Source: an uncultured Lachnospiraceae bacterium
GTDB taxonomy: Bacteria > Bacillota > Clostridia > Lachnospirales > Lachnospiraceae
Direction of reading: 5' to 3'
Length of the DNA stretch: 53,083 bases
Assembly: GCA_900316395.1 (NCBI GenBank)
Contig: ONCT01000015.1
Location: forward strand, 1-53,083
The notes beneath the pieces were generated by a model. The model had not been told where the DNA came from and ran no database searches. It saw nothing but the letters and a program-made list of their open reading frames with translations. Positions within the stretch are counted from its first letter, which is position 1, and each line of letters starts with the position of its first letter. Below, one piece after another: positions 18,083-27,530 of the stretch. The translations under genes were made by a program, and so were the position numbers.

Positions 18083-19452
18083 TGAAATACTTTGATAAGA
18101 GAGAGAAAATATTAATAGGTATAACATTTGGTATAAGCTTGTTATACGTATTTACAGTATCACACATAGATTGCAACACAATAACCATGTGGGGATATGA
18201 TTTATTGAAAACAATTTTTGATGGTTCAGTTAGTCGTTATCCTGAGTATACTCATGAGATGCATTATTTGCCTAATAATTATAGTTTGTTTGATAATTTA
18301 ATAACGGCAACATTTTTGTTGCCAGTTTTTTTGGTGGAATTCTTTGCAGGAATTGCTATTAATTCTGTTGTATATGACATATGGTTCAAAGTACTTATTA
18401 TTGCAGTACATATCATAGATATTATAATTTTGTATAAACTGTTAGATATGCTCAAGTTTGATCAGGCTAAGAAGATTAAAGGAATAATCTTATATATGCT
18501 TTCTTCAGTAGTATGTATAGGTGTAGTAGGCAAAGGACAGGTAGATATATTTACTGTTACATTTATTATGTTAGGAGCAATATGCTTCATTAGAGAGAAG
18601 TATATTTATATGTCAATCCTTTTAGGACTTGCCTTTTTGACAAAGCCATTTGCATTGCTAGTAATTGCTCCTTTTTATCTTCTGGCAATATCAAGATTCA
18701 GAGAAAGAGTATTCTTATATGGAATCATATCAGTAATACCATATGTGTTGGATTATACAGTAACAAGGATTATTATGCCAGGCTACGCCGAAATGAAGGC
18801 CCTTAATGCAGAAATATATAAAGAGGCGGAAGGGTCAAGTAGAATTGAAGAATTATTCAGTGTTCGTATTAATAGCGTATATGTATTTATTGCAATAGTA
18901 CTTATAATCTGTTTTATAGCCTTTAGAAAGGGCAAGAATCATGAGATTGGCTTAAAGGATTATTTGTTTTATCCAACCCTTATGTATATAGCTTATGGAA
19001 TCTTTGTTGCTCCTTCTTGTAACTGGTTTATAACAATTATTCCTGCTTTGATTATAATGGGTCTAAGCTTTAAAAAAGAAGAAGATTTTGAATTATTATA
19101 TTTTGGATGTAATATGGGCGTTATTGTATATATTATCTTTTCAGAGAGATTCTTTAGACCAGGAATAAAATATACATTTCTGAATTTGCTTGGGCTTGAT
19201 AATGGCCCATCATTTATATATGAAAGCTTAAGTGATAATAGAAAGATGTTTTTAATAATTGGCGCTACCATTTATTTAATATGTATGCTTATAATTTGTG
19301 CGGTGTACTATATAGAGAAATCTAATTATTACAAGCCAAAACTTACTAATAGAGAAGCAGCAAAATGGTATAAAAATACTTGTTTTTATATTCAATTTAT
19401 ACCAGTGATTTCATATCTCATTATGAATTATGTGACAATTACAAATGTCTAA
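18082..19452 (+). CDS. Predicted GT-C fold membrane glycosyltransferase (paralogue of 26065-27420)
   Basis: This 456-residue protein has about eleven helices. The first external loop contains MWGYDLLKTIFDGSVSRYPEY followed by PNNYSLFDNL, and later GKGQVDIFTV and FLTKPFALLVIAPFYL. This pattern resembles PIG-M/PIG-U-like or ALG-type GT-C mannosyltransferases. The minus-strand protein at 26065 has the same layout (IWWTTLLDCIREGNFSEY, NYPLFLN, GMGQIDSLGL, LLKPFVVFIIVPL), so they are paralogues. Start and stop overlap the neighbours. The protein probably transfers a sugar from a polyprenyl-phosphate donor outside the cell membrane; donor identity is unknown. Confidence 0.6.
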   Translation: MKYFDKREKILIGITFGISLLYVFTVSHIDCNTITMWGYDLLKTIFDGSVSRYPEYTHEMHYLPNNYSLFDNLITATFLLPVFLVEFFAGIAINSVVYDIWFKVLIIAVHIIDIIILYKLLDMLKFDQAKKIKGIILYMLSSVVCIGVVGKGQVDIFTVTFIMLGAICFIREKYIYMSILLGLAFLTKPFALLVIAPFYLLAISRFRERVFLYGIISVIPYVLDYTVTRIIMPGYAEMKALNAEIYKEAEGSSRIEELFSVRINSVYVFIAIVLIICFIAFRKGKNHEIGLKDYLFYPTLMYIAYGIFVAPSCNWFITIIPALIIMGLSFKKEEDFELLYFGCNMGVIVYIIFSERFFRPGIKYTFLNLLGLDNGPSFIYESLSDNRKMFLIIGATIYLICMLIICAVYYIEKSNYYKPKLTNREAAKWYKNTCFYIQFIPVISYLIMNYVTITNV

Positions 19453-19484
19453 AGAAGCATATAATAGCTACGAAAAGAGATACT

Positions 19485-21089
19485 ATGATACAGTTCAAGA
19501 AAATACTAATAATAATAACTGAGATATTTATAATAGCTACAGCCTTGTTTTTAGCATTAGTTGTATTTTTAATAAAGCCAGATAAAGAAAGCTATGTATT
19601 TGATCTTTCTCAACAGGTTTTTATTTCGGATGTTGTTCCTAATGTAGTATGGCTGCTGGTTTTCCTTGTAATACTGTTGGCGTTCTTGTTTCTTTTGAAA
19701 AGAAGAAGTGAGATAGAGGATATATTACCAAAAAGGTTTTTAATTGTTGCTAGTATTTTGCTATTAGCTTTGCAAATGTTACTGGTGTATTCAATATATT
19801 TTGTTGTAGGAAATGACGCAGGAATTGTTGCAAAAGGGGCGCAATATTTCGTAGATGGTACTTTTGATGAGTTTTATAATTTGCGTTATTTTCAATATGC
19901 GCCTAATAATCTTTATATTTACGTATTCTATATAATTGTATTTAAAATCTCTAATATCTTTAATTTAAACGCAAGCCTTTTATTAGCAGTGATATCAGCG
20001 GTGTTTGCTAACATATCGGTTTTACTATCTGCGCTTTGTGTATGGGAGATAACGAAACGAAGAAGTTATGTCTATTTTTCATATATTGTTGGTGCACTTC
20101 TTTTTGCATTACAAGCATGGATTGTTGTTTCATATACTGATTCTTTGTCAATTCTATTTCCAATTCTAACATTATATATTTATCTAAAAATGCGTGATTG
20201 GAAGGGGAATGTGATATTAAAATGGCTGATAATATCAATAGTTCCTATGCTTTCATATTACTTAAAGGCGCTAAATATTATTATCATAATAGCGATACTA
20301 ATATCGTCTTTTTTGCATAACAAAGAAGGGTTAAAGAAGGTATTAATGTCATTGGCAGGTGAGATGGTCGCTTTTTTGATCGGATTCTTACTACATTTTT
20401 GTATTGAAAAGGCTGTAGGTGTTACTCCAGACGACAACAAAAAGTTGGATATTTCATGGTATCTTTTGTTAGGCTCAAATTATAATTCATTTGGTCAGTT
20501 TAATTTTGAAGATTATTATTTGATTTTTTCATATGATGATAAAGATGAAAGAGATCGTGAGGTGTTAGAACACGTAAGTAGTAGAGTGGCTGATATGGGA
20601 GCACTAGGCTTGGCAAAGCATTGGGTTAATGAAAGCCATGTCTTCTTTAATGACCCAACATTTGGATGGGGTGTGGCAGACTACACCTTTGAAGATATTC
20701 CCGAGAGAGAAGATGAATTGTCGCAAGTCATAAGAGATATATATTATCCTGAAACAGGGTATGGATTTGTTCTGCGTAATCAGGTATATGGATATGGGAA
20801 TAATTATTGGTTATATGTTGTATTCAGACAGATAATATGGATACCTATCATATCATTAATGCTGTTTTATTTTATATTTAAGAGAAACAAGGAAACAGTT
20901 GCAGGAATCCTTTCACTAACCTTTGTAGGAGTTTTTCTCTTTTCCATGTTATTTGAAACAAGTTCACGTTTGTTAATTAGTTATTTGCCTATTGTTGCTG
21001 TGATTTCGGCCATTGGATTACGTGATGTAGTTGATTTGTTAAGAAAGAAAGTAATAGAGAAGGTAATAAAGAAAAGACCAGTGAAGTGA
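19485..21089 (+). CDS. Predicted GT-C fold membrane glycosyltransferase (paralogue of 9348-10910)
   Basis: This 534-residue multi-pass protein follows the pattern of the gene at 9348. It has FVVGNDAGIVAKGAQYFVDGTFDEF with an early Asp, PNNLYIYVFYIIVF, the WYLLLGSNYNSFGQFN patch, a TFGWG motif also seen as IMGWG in the paralogue, and a closing LFETSSRLLISYLPI helix. I start it at ATG 19485, since upstream residues in the open frame overlap the previous gene and lack a ribosome binding site. AAGAGA just before it is weak. The pair of paralogues brackets the five-copy array. A lipid-linked sugar transferase is the most likely role; the substrate is unknown. Confidence 0.6.
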   Translation: MIQFKKILIIITEIFIIATALFLALVVFLIKPDKESYVFDLSQQVFISDVVPNVVWLLVFLVILLAFLFLLKRRSEIEDILPKRFLIVASILLLALQMLLVYSIYFVVGNDAGIVAKGAQYFVDGTFDEFYNLRYFQYAPNNLYIYVFYIIVFKISNIFNLNASLLLAVISAVFANISVLLSALCVWEITKRRSYVYFSYIVGALLFALQAWIVVSYTDSLSILFPILTLYIYLKMRDWKGNVILKWLIISIVPMLSYYLKALNIIIIIAILISSFLHNKEGLKKVLMSLAGEMVAFLIGFLLHFCIEKAVGVTPDDNKKLDISWYLLLGSNYNSFGQFNFEDYYLIFSYDDKDERDREVLEHVSSRVADMGALGLAKHWVNESHVFFNDPTFGWGVADYTFEDIPEREDELSQVIRDIYYPETGYGFVLRNQVYGYGNNYWLYVVFRQIIWIPIISLMLFYFIFKRNKETVAGILSLTFVGVFLFSMLFETSSRLLISYLPIVAVISAIGLRDVVDLLRKKVIEKVIKKRPVK

Positions 21090-21099
21090 GGAAGCTGAT

Positions 21100-23913
21100 A
21101 TGAATATATCAAAAAAGGAAAATAATAGCATTTCTTTTTGGCGAATAGTATTTACGCTTCTTATTGTGATGCTTCATTGTGGATATACACAGGGAGGATA
21201 TATCGGTGTAGAGTTTTTCTTTCTTGTGTCTGGATTTTTATTAGGGAAGAGCTATTATGGCAATGAACAAACATCTATAAAGCAATATGCAAAAAAAAGA
21301 ATTATAAGATTATATCCAATGTATTTGATTGCAATAGTAATATTTGTATCATTGCTTTCTATACTAGAATTCTATTCACAGGGTTTTTCAGGCAGACTGT
21401 TTTTTGTAAGTATAATTGAGAAAATAGCAGCAAATTGGAAAAGTATCTTTATGCTCCAATTGTTTGGGCCAGGAGCGATTACTATTAATGCACCGGCGTG
21501 GTACGTGGTTGCATTATTCTGGGTTTCCTTGGTATATTACATTTTAATGAAAATCATACCGAAAAAGGGGCTTAATATCTTTGTTGCCATCACCTCTGCA
21601 GCAGTATTGATTTATTGCTTTATATTTGTAGGCCATTTGGATTTGTGGGAGGAAAAGACCCTTTTTATAAGTCAGGGTATTTTCAGAGCATATGCTGAAA
21701 TAGGTCTTGGTGTATTATTATATAATTTAAAGGAAGTAATAGAGAAAAAAATACAAATAAAAGCAAAACTAGCTTTTGTTGTTGAGATAATTGGATTTGC
21801 AGTTGTACTTGTTGTTACTATTTTTACAAACCACACCAGGCTTGATTATCTTCTGCTTTTGATTATGGCAGTATGCGTCTTTTTGTCATTTTCAGAACAT
21901 AAAGGTACTTTGTTTAAGAATAAGGTAATTAAAACCATAAGTGGGTATACATATGGAGTATACATGAATCACTCCATTTTTGTTTTTCTACTTATGACAT
22001 TTGCCATACCTTTTGATACATCACATCAGATAGTTAAGCTATTATGGGTTCTTTTTGCGGCCACAGTGTGTGGGGTACTTTCAGAAAGCCTGATACGTAT
22101 AACCATGAAGAGATTAAATAAGATGAATAAAAAATCAGTATACTGTGGCATTGTTATGTTCGTTGTATCTATATTATGGATATATAGTCTTAGGGATATT
22201 AGAGGTTCTCTTTTGACATATATTATAATTGCGATTGTTTCTGTAGTAATGTGTATACGAACTCGAGACAAAATTAACAAACCATCAGTTAAAAATGTAG
22301 TTTTCTTAATTTCTTTGTTACTGTCAGGCCTAGTTGCCTTAGGTAATTATTATGTGTTCGAGGATTTTGTTGGAGTTAAGAAATACGCTGCAATAGTTTT
22401 AATGCTTGCCACAGGCTTTTTTGTTTTTTATTATATTTTCAGATTTGGATATGTACAATTAAAAGATTTTACATTTAAGACAAAAAGAGAATATAAACTA
22501 TCTAGCGGCATTGTATGTATATCTGCATGTGTGATATTCATATTAATTAATGTACTAATTCTTATTCTATGTAAGTATCCGACGGATTATTTCTATGATT
22601 CATTATGGCAGTTAGGTGAGATTAAAACAGGAAATTATACAAACCATCATTCCATATACCATACCTGGCTGCTTGCACTGTTTTGTAAAATGGGATATGC
22701 CACCGGAATTGGACTGGCTAATGCGTTATTCATATACACCATATTTCAAATAGTTATAGTAGGACTAATTGTTGGCTATTACATTAAGACATTGTATGAG
22801 ATGAGGGCACCAATAGTGCTTATAGTATTAAGCTATGCATTTATGGTTTTTAATCCTGTCAGCCTGAAGTATGCGACCTTCGTTAATAAAGATCAGTTAT
22901 ATTCATATATGGCTCTTTTATTTCTACTAGCATTAACACGTATTATTCTTAGTATTGGACGTGCCAATAAAAGGGATTGGATATATATGGTAATAGGAGG
23001 ATTGGGATTTGGACTGTTTCGAGGAAATGGATTTGTAATTCTCCTTGCGACTATGATAGCGGCATGTATAATGAAAACGCAGGTAAGAAAAAAACTTATA
23101 GCAACCTTTGCCTCTTTGGCAGCGGTAATACTTATTCTTAATATTCCAGTAAGAGCAGCTGCAGGTGTTAAGCCTACGGAATTTTCAGAACAGTTATCTA
23201 TTCCAATTCAACAGGTAAGCCGCGTTGTTTATGATGGTTGTGAGCTTACGGATGAAGAAAAAGATATGATTTTTACCCTTGTGGAAGAGGACGTAATTAA
23301 GGAACAGTATATGCCACATATTTCCGACAATATGAAGGGAATAATTCAGATTCACAAAAGGGATGATTATTTTAAGGAAAATATTATTGACTACGCAAAA
23401 CTGTATATAGAACTTGGAACCCAATATCCCGCTGAATATGTTAAGGCATGGGTGGATCAGACTTACGGTTATTATACGCCAGGGTATGGTAACTCATCAC
23501 TGGAATTTGGACCTTGTGATCCAAATGGTCAGGTGTGGCTAGATATTATATACGAAATAGAATACGACAGAAAAATCATTATTCCAAGTCTTGTTGATTT
23601 CTTAAACAATTATGCTAAACTATTTGAGAATAATCCTATTCTTTATCAATTCCTTGAAATTGGAGGATTAGTGTATTTGACACTTTATTTGTTTGTAATT
23701 AAGATATGGAAGAGGAATAAGACTTTATTTATTGAAACGGCGGGGCTAATATCCGTTGCAACACTTTTAATCGCAACGCCCTTAAGTACATCTATAAGAT
23801 ATACATACCTAGTATTTTTAGCCATATATCTTTCAATAGCGACAACCTTTTACAAGAATAATAAAGGGGAAGCAGAAGGTATTATAGATGCAAAATTAGA
23901 AGAAGGAGAGTAA
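21100..23913 (+). CDS. Acyltransferase-3 fused to a GT-C-like membrane domain
   Basis: This 937-residue protein joins two membrane modules. Residues 1 to about 345 form an acyltransferase-3 domain: ISFWRIVFTLLIVMLHCG with Arg and His, then GVEFFFLVSGFLLGKSYYG. After a linker of helices, residues from about 440 form a second polytopic module with YPTDYFYDSLWQLGEIKTG, NHHSIYHTWLLALFCKMGY and VNKDQLYSYMALLFL. These resemble the DUF6020-type or GT-C-like proteins of Firmicutes, with a large external segment near residues 700-800. I see no internal stop or start, so the fusion looks genuine. It could couple sugar transfer with acylation on one growing glycan. manC follows four bases after its stop. 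Confidence 0.7.
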   Translation: MNISKKENNSISFWRIVFTLLIVMLHCGYTQGGYIGVEFFFLVSGFLLGKSYYGNEQTSIKQYAKKRIIRLYPMYLIAIVIFVSLLSILEFYSQGFSGRLFFVSIIEKIAANWKSIFMLQLFGPGAITINAPAWYVVALFWVSLVYYILMKIIPKKGLNIFVAITSAAVLIYCFIFVGHLDLWEEKTLFISQGIFRAYAEIGLGVLLYNLKEVIEKKIQIKAKLAFVVEIIGFAVVLVVTIFTNHTRLDYLLLLIMAVCVFLSFSEHKGTLFKNKVIKTISGYTYGVYMNHSIFVFLLMTFAIPFDTSHQIVKLLWVLFAATVCGVLSESLIRITMKRLNKMNKKSVYCGIVMFVVSILWIYSLRDIRGSLLTYIIIAIVSVVMCIRTRDKINKPSVKNVVFLISLLLSGLVALGNYYVFEDFVGVKKYAAIVLMLATGFFVFYYIFRFGYVQLKDFTFKTKREYKLSSGIVCISACVIFILINVLILILCKYPTDYFYDSLWQLGEIKTGNYTNHHSIYHTWLLALFCKMGYATGIGLANALFIYTIFQIVIVGLIVGYYIKTLYEMRAPIVLIVLSYAFMVFNPVSLKYATFVNKDQLYSYMALLFLLALTRIILSIGRANKRDWIYMVIGGLGFGLFRGNGFVILLATMIAACIMKTQVRKKLIATFASLAAVILILNIPVRAAAGVKPTEFSEQLSIPIQQVSRVVYDGCELTDEEKDMIFTLVEEDVIKEQYMPHISDNMKGIIQIHKRDDYFKENIIDYAKLYIELGTQYPAEYVKAWVDQTYGYYTPGYGNSSLEFGPCDPNGQVWLDIIYEIEYDRKIIIPSLVDFLNNYAKLFENNPILYQFLEIGGLVYLTLYLFVIKIWKRNKTLFIETAGLISVATLLIATPLSTSIRYTYLVFLAIYLSIATTFYKNNKGEAEGIIDAKLEEGE

Positions 23914-23917
23914 AAGT

Positions 23918-24982
23918 ATGAAGACTTACGGTGTAATTATGGCAGGTGGTGGTGGAACAAGATTCTGGCCACTTTCAAGACATGAGGTTCCAAAGCAACT
24001 TCTCAATTTATCAGGCAAAGAGAAGATGATCAATGAGACGATTGACAGGGTGGCTACCCTTGCGGCCAAGGATGATATATTCGTAGTTACGAATGTTGAC
24101 CAGGTGCCAGGAATGAAGGCTGCAACTACTGGAAGACTTAAGGAAGATCATATACTATCGGAGCCTTCGGCTAGGAATACGGCTGCGTGTATTGGATATG
24201 CAGCATTTGAAATTGTGAAGAAATATGGTGATGGAATAATGTGTATTTTTCCATCAGATCATTTCATTAAGGATGAAAACGCATTTACAAGAATTCTAAA
24301 GGAGGCAATCAATGTTGCCCAAAAAGGATCCCTTGTAACACTTGGTATTACACCTACGTTTCCATCAACAGGCTATGGTTATATTAAGTTTGATAAGAGC
24401 GAGACTACACTTGATAAAAAGGTAGTAGAATTCAAAGAGAAGCCTGATGAGGATACTGCTAAGAAATACGTTTCTTCTGGGGAGTATTCATGGAATTCAG
24501 GTATGTTTGTATGGCAGGCATCTGTTATCTTAAATGAATTCAAAAACCTTCTTCCTGATGTATATGAATGTCTTGAGAAGATTGGTGATGCTCTTGGAAC
24601 ACCTAAGGAAGCTGAGGTAATCAACGAAGTGTACCCAACTATCCCGAGCATATCAATTGATTATGGAATCATGGAAAAATCAGACAAGGTTCGAGTAATA
24701 TCAGCCGAAATGGGATGGAATGATGTTGGAAGCTGGGATAATCTCGGTGTGCTTTACGATGAAGATTCAAATGGCAACATTACTGCAGGAGATTTCTTAG
24801 GAATTGATACTAAGAATTGTATAACATATTCTAGCAAACGTCTTATATCTACCATAGGAGTAGAAGATCTTATAATTGTAGAGACTGATGATGCTATTAT
24901 GGTAATTGATAAGAACCGTGCTCAGGATGTTAAGAAGATAGTCGATTCCCTAAAGGATCAGGGTAGAAATGATCTACTATAG
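23918..24982 (+). CDS. manC: Mannose-1-phosphate guanylyltransferase
   Basis: This 354-residue single-domain enzyme makes GDP-mannose from mannose-1-phosphate and GTP in the cytoplasm. All family motifs are intact: GGGGTRFWPLSR (10-21) with PKQ, SEPSARNTAA, FPSDHFI, the sugar-phosphate-binding FKEKPD, YSWNSGMF and MGWNDVGSWDNL. There is no C-terminal isomerase domain. An AAGGAGAG ribosome binding site precedes the ATG. Its placement inside the membrane-protein operon ties GDP-mannose supply to the locus. It is probably the catalytically competent guanylyltransferase here, since the related domain of the fusion protein at 32726 has lost several of these residues. Confidence 0.95.
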   Translation: MKTYGVIMAGGGGTRFWPLSRHEVPKQLLNLSGKEKMINETIDRVATLAAKDDIFVVTNVDQVPGMKAATTGRLKEDHILSEPSARNTAACIGYAAFEIVKKYGDGIMCIFPSDHFIKDENAFTRILKEAINVAQKGSLVTLGITPTFPSTGYGYIKFDKSETTLDKKVVEFKEKPDEDTAKKYVSSGEYSWNSGMFVWQASVILNEFKNLLPDVYECLEKIGDALGTPKEAEVINEVYPTIPSISIDYGIMEKSDKVRVISAEMGWNDVGSWDNLGVLYDEDSNGNITAGDFLGIDTKNCITYSSKRLISTIGVEDLIIVETDDAIMVIDKNRAQDVKKIVDSLKDQGRNDLL

Positions 24983-25002
24983 AAAGTGAGTATTGCGATT
25001 TA

Positions 25003-26049
25003 ATGCGAGTAAAATATATTGATTATATAAAATGTATTGCAATATTGTGCGTAATAGTTATTCATTTGTGTGGAAGGTATAGATATGCAACCGTATCTGC
25101 CGAGGAATATATGGCTACTTTTGTGCTGGCATGGATTGTAAGAACTGGTGTCCCCCTATTCTTTATGTGTACAGGTGCACTATTCCTTCACATTAAGGAA
25201 ATGGATATAAAAAAGCTTTTTACAAAAAACATTCCGAAGTTAGTCATCTGTTTGATACTATATTCCTTTATATATTCTGCATTTATGAAAAGGGACCTTT
25301 TAATAGGGCAGGAAATGGGCGTGCTTACATTCGTCAAAGAAACAATAAAGGAAATAATTGGAGGAGATGGGGCCGCTCCATTATGGTACCTATACGCCAT
25401 AATATGTGTATATCTAATGCTTCCTATTTTTAGGGTAATTGTTGATAATGCCAGCAAGAAGCTTATAGAATACTACCTTATTATGTGTTTTATAGCTGCT
25501 GTTTTGCTTATGTTTATTAATGTGCCTCAATTAGCAATTTTAGCTGGTTGGACACACAATATGAACTATATCTGGTTTTTCTGTGGGTATTCAATATACA
25601 TTGTAGGTGGAGCCTATATTGCGAAGTATGATGTTTCGAAAAAGGTAAGATATGTAATATATGCTCTGGCGGTGATTTCATTGTTTTTTGTTGAGGTTTC
25701 CAAAAAACAGTTTGAAGGAAATCCGGCACCAGGGGCCTATAATATAAATGATTATTTGTCACCACTTACAATGATTTATGCTATGGCAGTGTTTATTTTA
25801 ATAAAAGAGTGCTGCTCAAGGAAAAAGGAAGATGGTAAATTATATCCAGTTATAAAATATATTTCCCAGAATACTTTGGGTATATACTTGATACATAGCT
25901 TGATTGTTGACACACTAGAAATTGTGTTACCTCTTAATGGTAATTTATTTGTAGTGATTCCTGTTCATTTTGTACTAGCGTTACTAATAACGGTTTTAAT
26001 AGTATTTGTTCTAAAGAAAATACCTTTTGTTGGGAAATGGGTTGTGTAG
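25003..26049 (+). CDS. Acyltransferase-3 family membrane protein
   Basis: This is a 348-residue acyltransferase-3 protein. The first helix has YIDYIKCIAILCVIVIHLCG, with Lys where most sisters have Arg and the conserved His retained. It is followed by TGVPLFFMCTGALFL, the segment typical of the OatA/WecH-like branch. About ten helices follow, ending in a basic tail. It closes the plus-strand operon: the next gene is convergent on the minus strand only 16 bases away. No obvious hairpin terminator lies between them, so transcripts may overlap. The acceptor is unknown. Confidence 0.83.
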   Translation: MRVKYIDYIKCIAILCVIVIHLCGRYRYATVSAEEYMATFVLAWIVRTGVPLFFMCTGALFLHIKEMDIKKLFTKNIPKLVICLILYSFIYSAFMKRDLLIGQEMGVLTFVKETIKEIIGGDGAAPLWYLYAIICVYLMLPIFRVIVDNASKKLIEYYLIMCFIAAVLLMFINVPQLAILAGWTHNMNYIWFFCGYSIYIVGGAYIAKYDVSKKVRYVIYALAVISLFFVEVSKKQFEGNPAPGAYNINDYLSPLTMIYAMAVFILIKECCSRKKEDGKLYPVIKYISQNTLGIYLIHSLIVDTLEIVLPLNGNLFVVIPVHFVLALLITVLIVFVLKKIPFVGKWVV

Positions 26050-26064
26050 ATAGAACCAGATAAA

Positions 26065-27420
26065 TTATATAATATATCCTATGACAACAAATACACTAAT
26101 AAGCAGGCTTGGTATAAAGGAAAGTATTGTGGTAAGTAGAGGATGAGTCTTTTCGTCCTCTATTTTACTATTATATTTTCTATGTAAGATAATAACTGAT
26201 ATTATATAAACAATAGAAATAATCGCTAGAAGAACGATTGAAATTGTTGCTATGTTAGGAATTATACTATTAAGGTACTCTCCTGCATTGAACCCATTAT
26301 ATGTTAGAGCTTTGCCAACGAGACCGGCTTCACCGTATGAAGTAACAATGTTGCCTTCGTCAAAGTATACTATTCCACACAGACAGTAAATCAATTCTAG
26401 AAATAGAAAAATATAATAGGCAATCCTGCTTCTATTACAAAAGGCTATAAGCATAATACTTGTTGCAGCAAAATAAATAAACCACTGAGGATGCTGTCTT
26501 ACTAGAGTTTCAAATATTACAAGTAGGATGGTTTGACACAGCAATACATCATATATGGTTAGCGTTCTAAATTTGCCCCAAACAAGGAAAAATATGCAAA
26601 CCAAAGCTATTAGAATTATTACAACAGGAATATTGAAAATTGTCCATTGCATTAGACGTGGATAGAATACAAAAGTAGACCAAAATTTCGAACCACGAGA
26701 ATAATCATTTATTAATATGTCAGATAAGTAATTATGCAATAGATATACGCAAGGAATAATAATGGCAGATATGATAGAAATCTTTCTGTTCTTATACCAG
26801 GCATATATTATAAGAGGAACTATTATAAAGACAACGAATGGCTTAAGCAATATGCTGATTATAGAAAAAATTATAAAGCTAGGATATGATTCTTTCTGTA
26901 GTGAAAGAAAGCTAAGCATTGCAAATAATAGTCCGAGTGAGTCGATTTGTCCCATTCCAATACTATAGAATTGTACAAAGGGACTTAGAAGAAATATAAG
27001 TGAAATAGAAATTTGTTTATTTCTATTTACGCTATTATGCTTTAATATTAGTTGCATTATTTTGGCAATACCTAAATTAGAGATAATAAGTAATACTTTA
27101 ATCCAAAGAATATATAGCCATAGATGAGATTCGAGATGAAAGATGTTAAGAATTATATATAGTGGTAAAATCCACAAAGAGGAGACAATGTTTAAGAACA
27201 ATGGATAATTGGTCTCAAGATTAATGGTGGCAAGAACATGTTGGTACTCTGAGAAGTTCCCTTCGCGAATACAATCGAGAAGGGTGGTCCACCAAATAGC
27301 AAGAACTGATACATCGTAAACATGTGCAAATAAAATAGTGGATATGATGCTTACAATAATTACAAAAATAAGGGTTTTTACAGGCAAAAAAGTTGATGCT
27401 GTTTTTATTTTAGAAACCAT
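26065..27420 (-). CDS. Predicted GT-C fold membrane glycosyltransferase (minus strand)
   Basis: This 451-residue protein has about eleven helices and shares motif layout with the plus-strand protein at 18082: IWWTTLLDCIREGNFSEY in the first external loop, NYPLFLNIVSS, GMGQIDSLGL and LLKPFVVFIIVPL. It is the only gene of the glycan block on the minus strand, so it is expressed separately. A promoter (TTGCAA, 18 bases, TAAAAT; 27482 down to 27453) and an AAGGGAAGG ribosome binding site lie upstream of its ATG. Its divergent partner at 27531 shares the -35 hexamer. It is likely a polyprenyl-phosphate-sugar-dependent transferase; specificity is unknown. Confidence 0.62.
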   Translation of the reverse strand: MVSKIKTASTFLPVKTLIFVIIVSIISTILFAHVYDVSVLAIWWTTLLDCIREGNFSEYQHVLATINLETNYPLFLNIVSSLWILPLYIILNIFHLESHLWLYILWIKVLLIISNLGIAKIMQLILKHNSVNRNKQISISLIFLLSPFVQFYSIGMGQIDSLGLLFAMLSFLSLQKESYPSFIIFSIISILLKPFVVFIIVPLIIYAWYKNRKISIISAIIIPCVYLLHNYLSDILINDYSRGSKFWSTFVFYPRLMQWTIFNIPVVIILIALVCIFFLVWGKFRTLTIYDVLLCQTILLVIFETLVRQHPQWFIYFAATSIMLIAFCNRSRIAYYIFLFLELIYCLCGIVYFDEGNIVTSYGEAGLVGKALTYNGFNAGEYLNSIIPNIATISIVLLAIISIVYIISVIILHRKYNSKIEDEKTHPLLTTILSFIPSLLISVFVVIGYII

Positions 27421-27452
27421 TATTAATCCTTCCCTTTAATTCCAACGCGCAT

Positions 27453-27482
27453 ATTTTATCATAGGAATTACTTTGATTGCAA
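27453..27482 (-). promoter_or_regulatory. Sigma-A-like promoter for the minus-strand GT-C gene
   Basis: On the minus strand, TTGCAA (27482-27477) is followed after 18 bases by TAAAAT (27458-27453), preceded by TGA as a possible extended -10. It lies 33 bases upstream of the ATG at 27420. The -35 hexamer is self-complementary and is also used by the plus-strand promoter. Confidence 0.65.
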
Positions 27483-27505
27483 GGAGAATGAGGATTATTT
27501 ATAAT
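27477..27505 (+). promoter_or_regulatory. Sigma-A-like promoter for the acyltransferase at 27531
   Basis: TTGCAA (27477-27482), a 17-base spacer and a perfect TATAAT (27500-27505) form a strong consensus promoter 25 bases before the ATG. Its -35 box is the same six bases used by the divergent promoter. Confidence 0.75.
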
Positions 27506-27530
27506 TAATAGAATAAGAGAGGAAGAAGTT

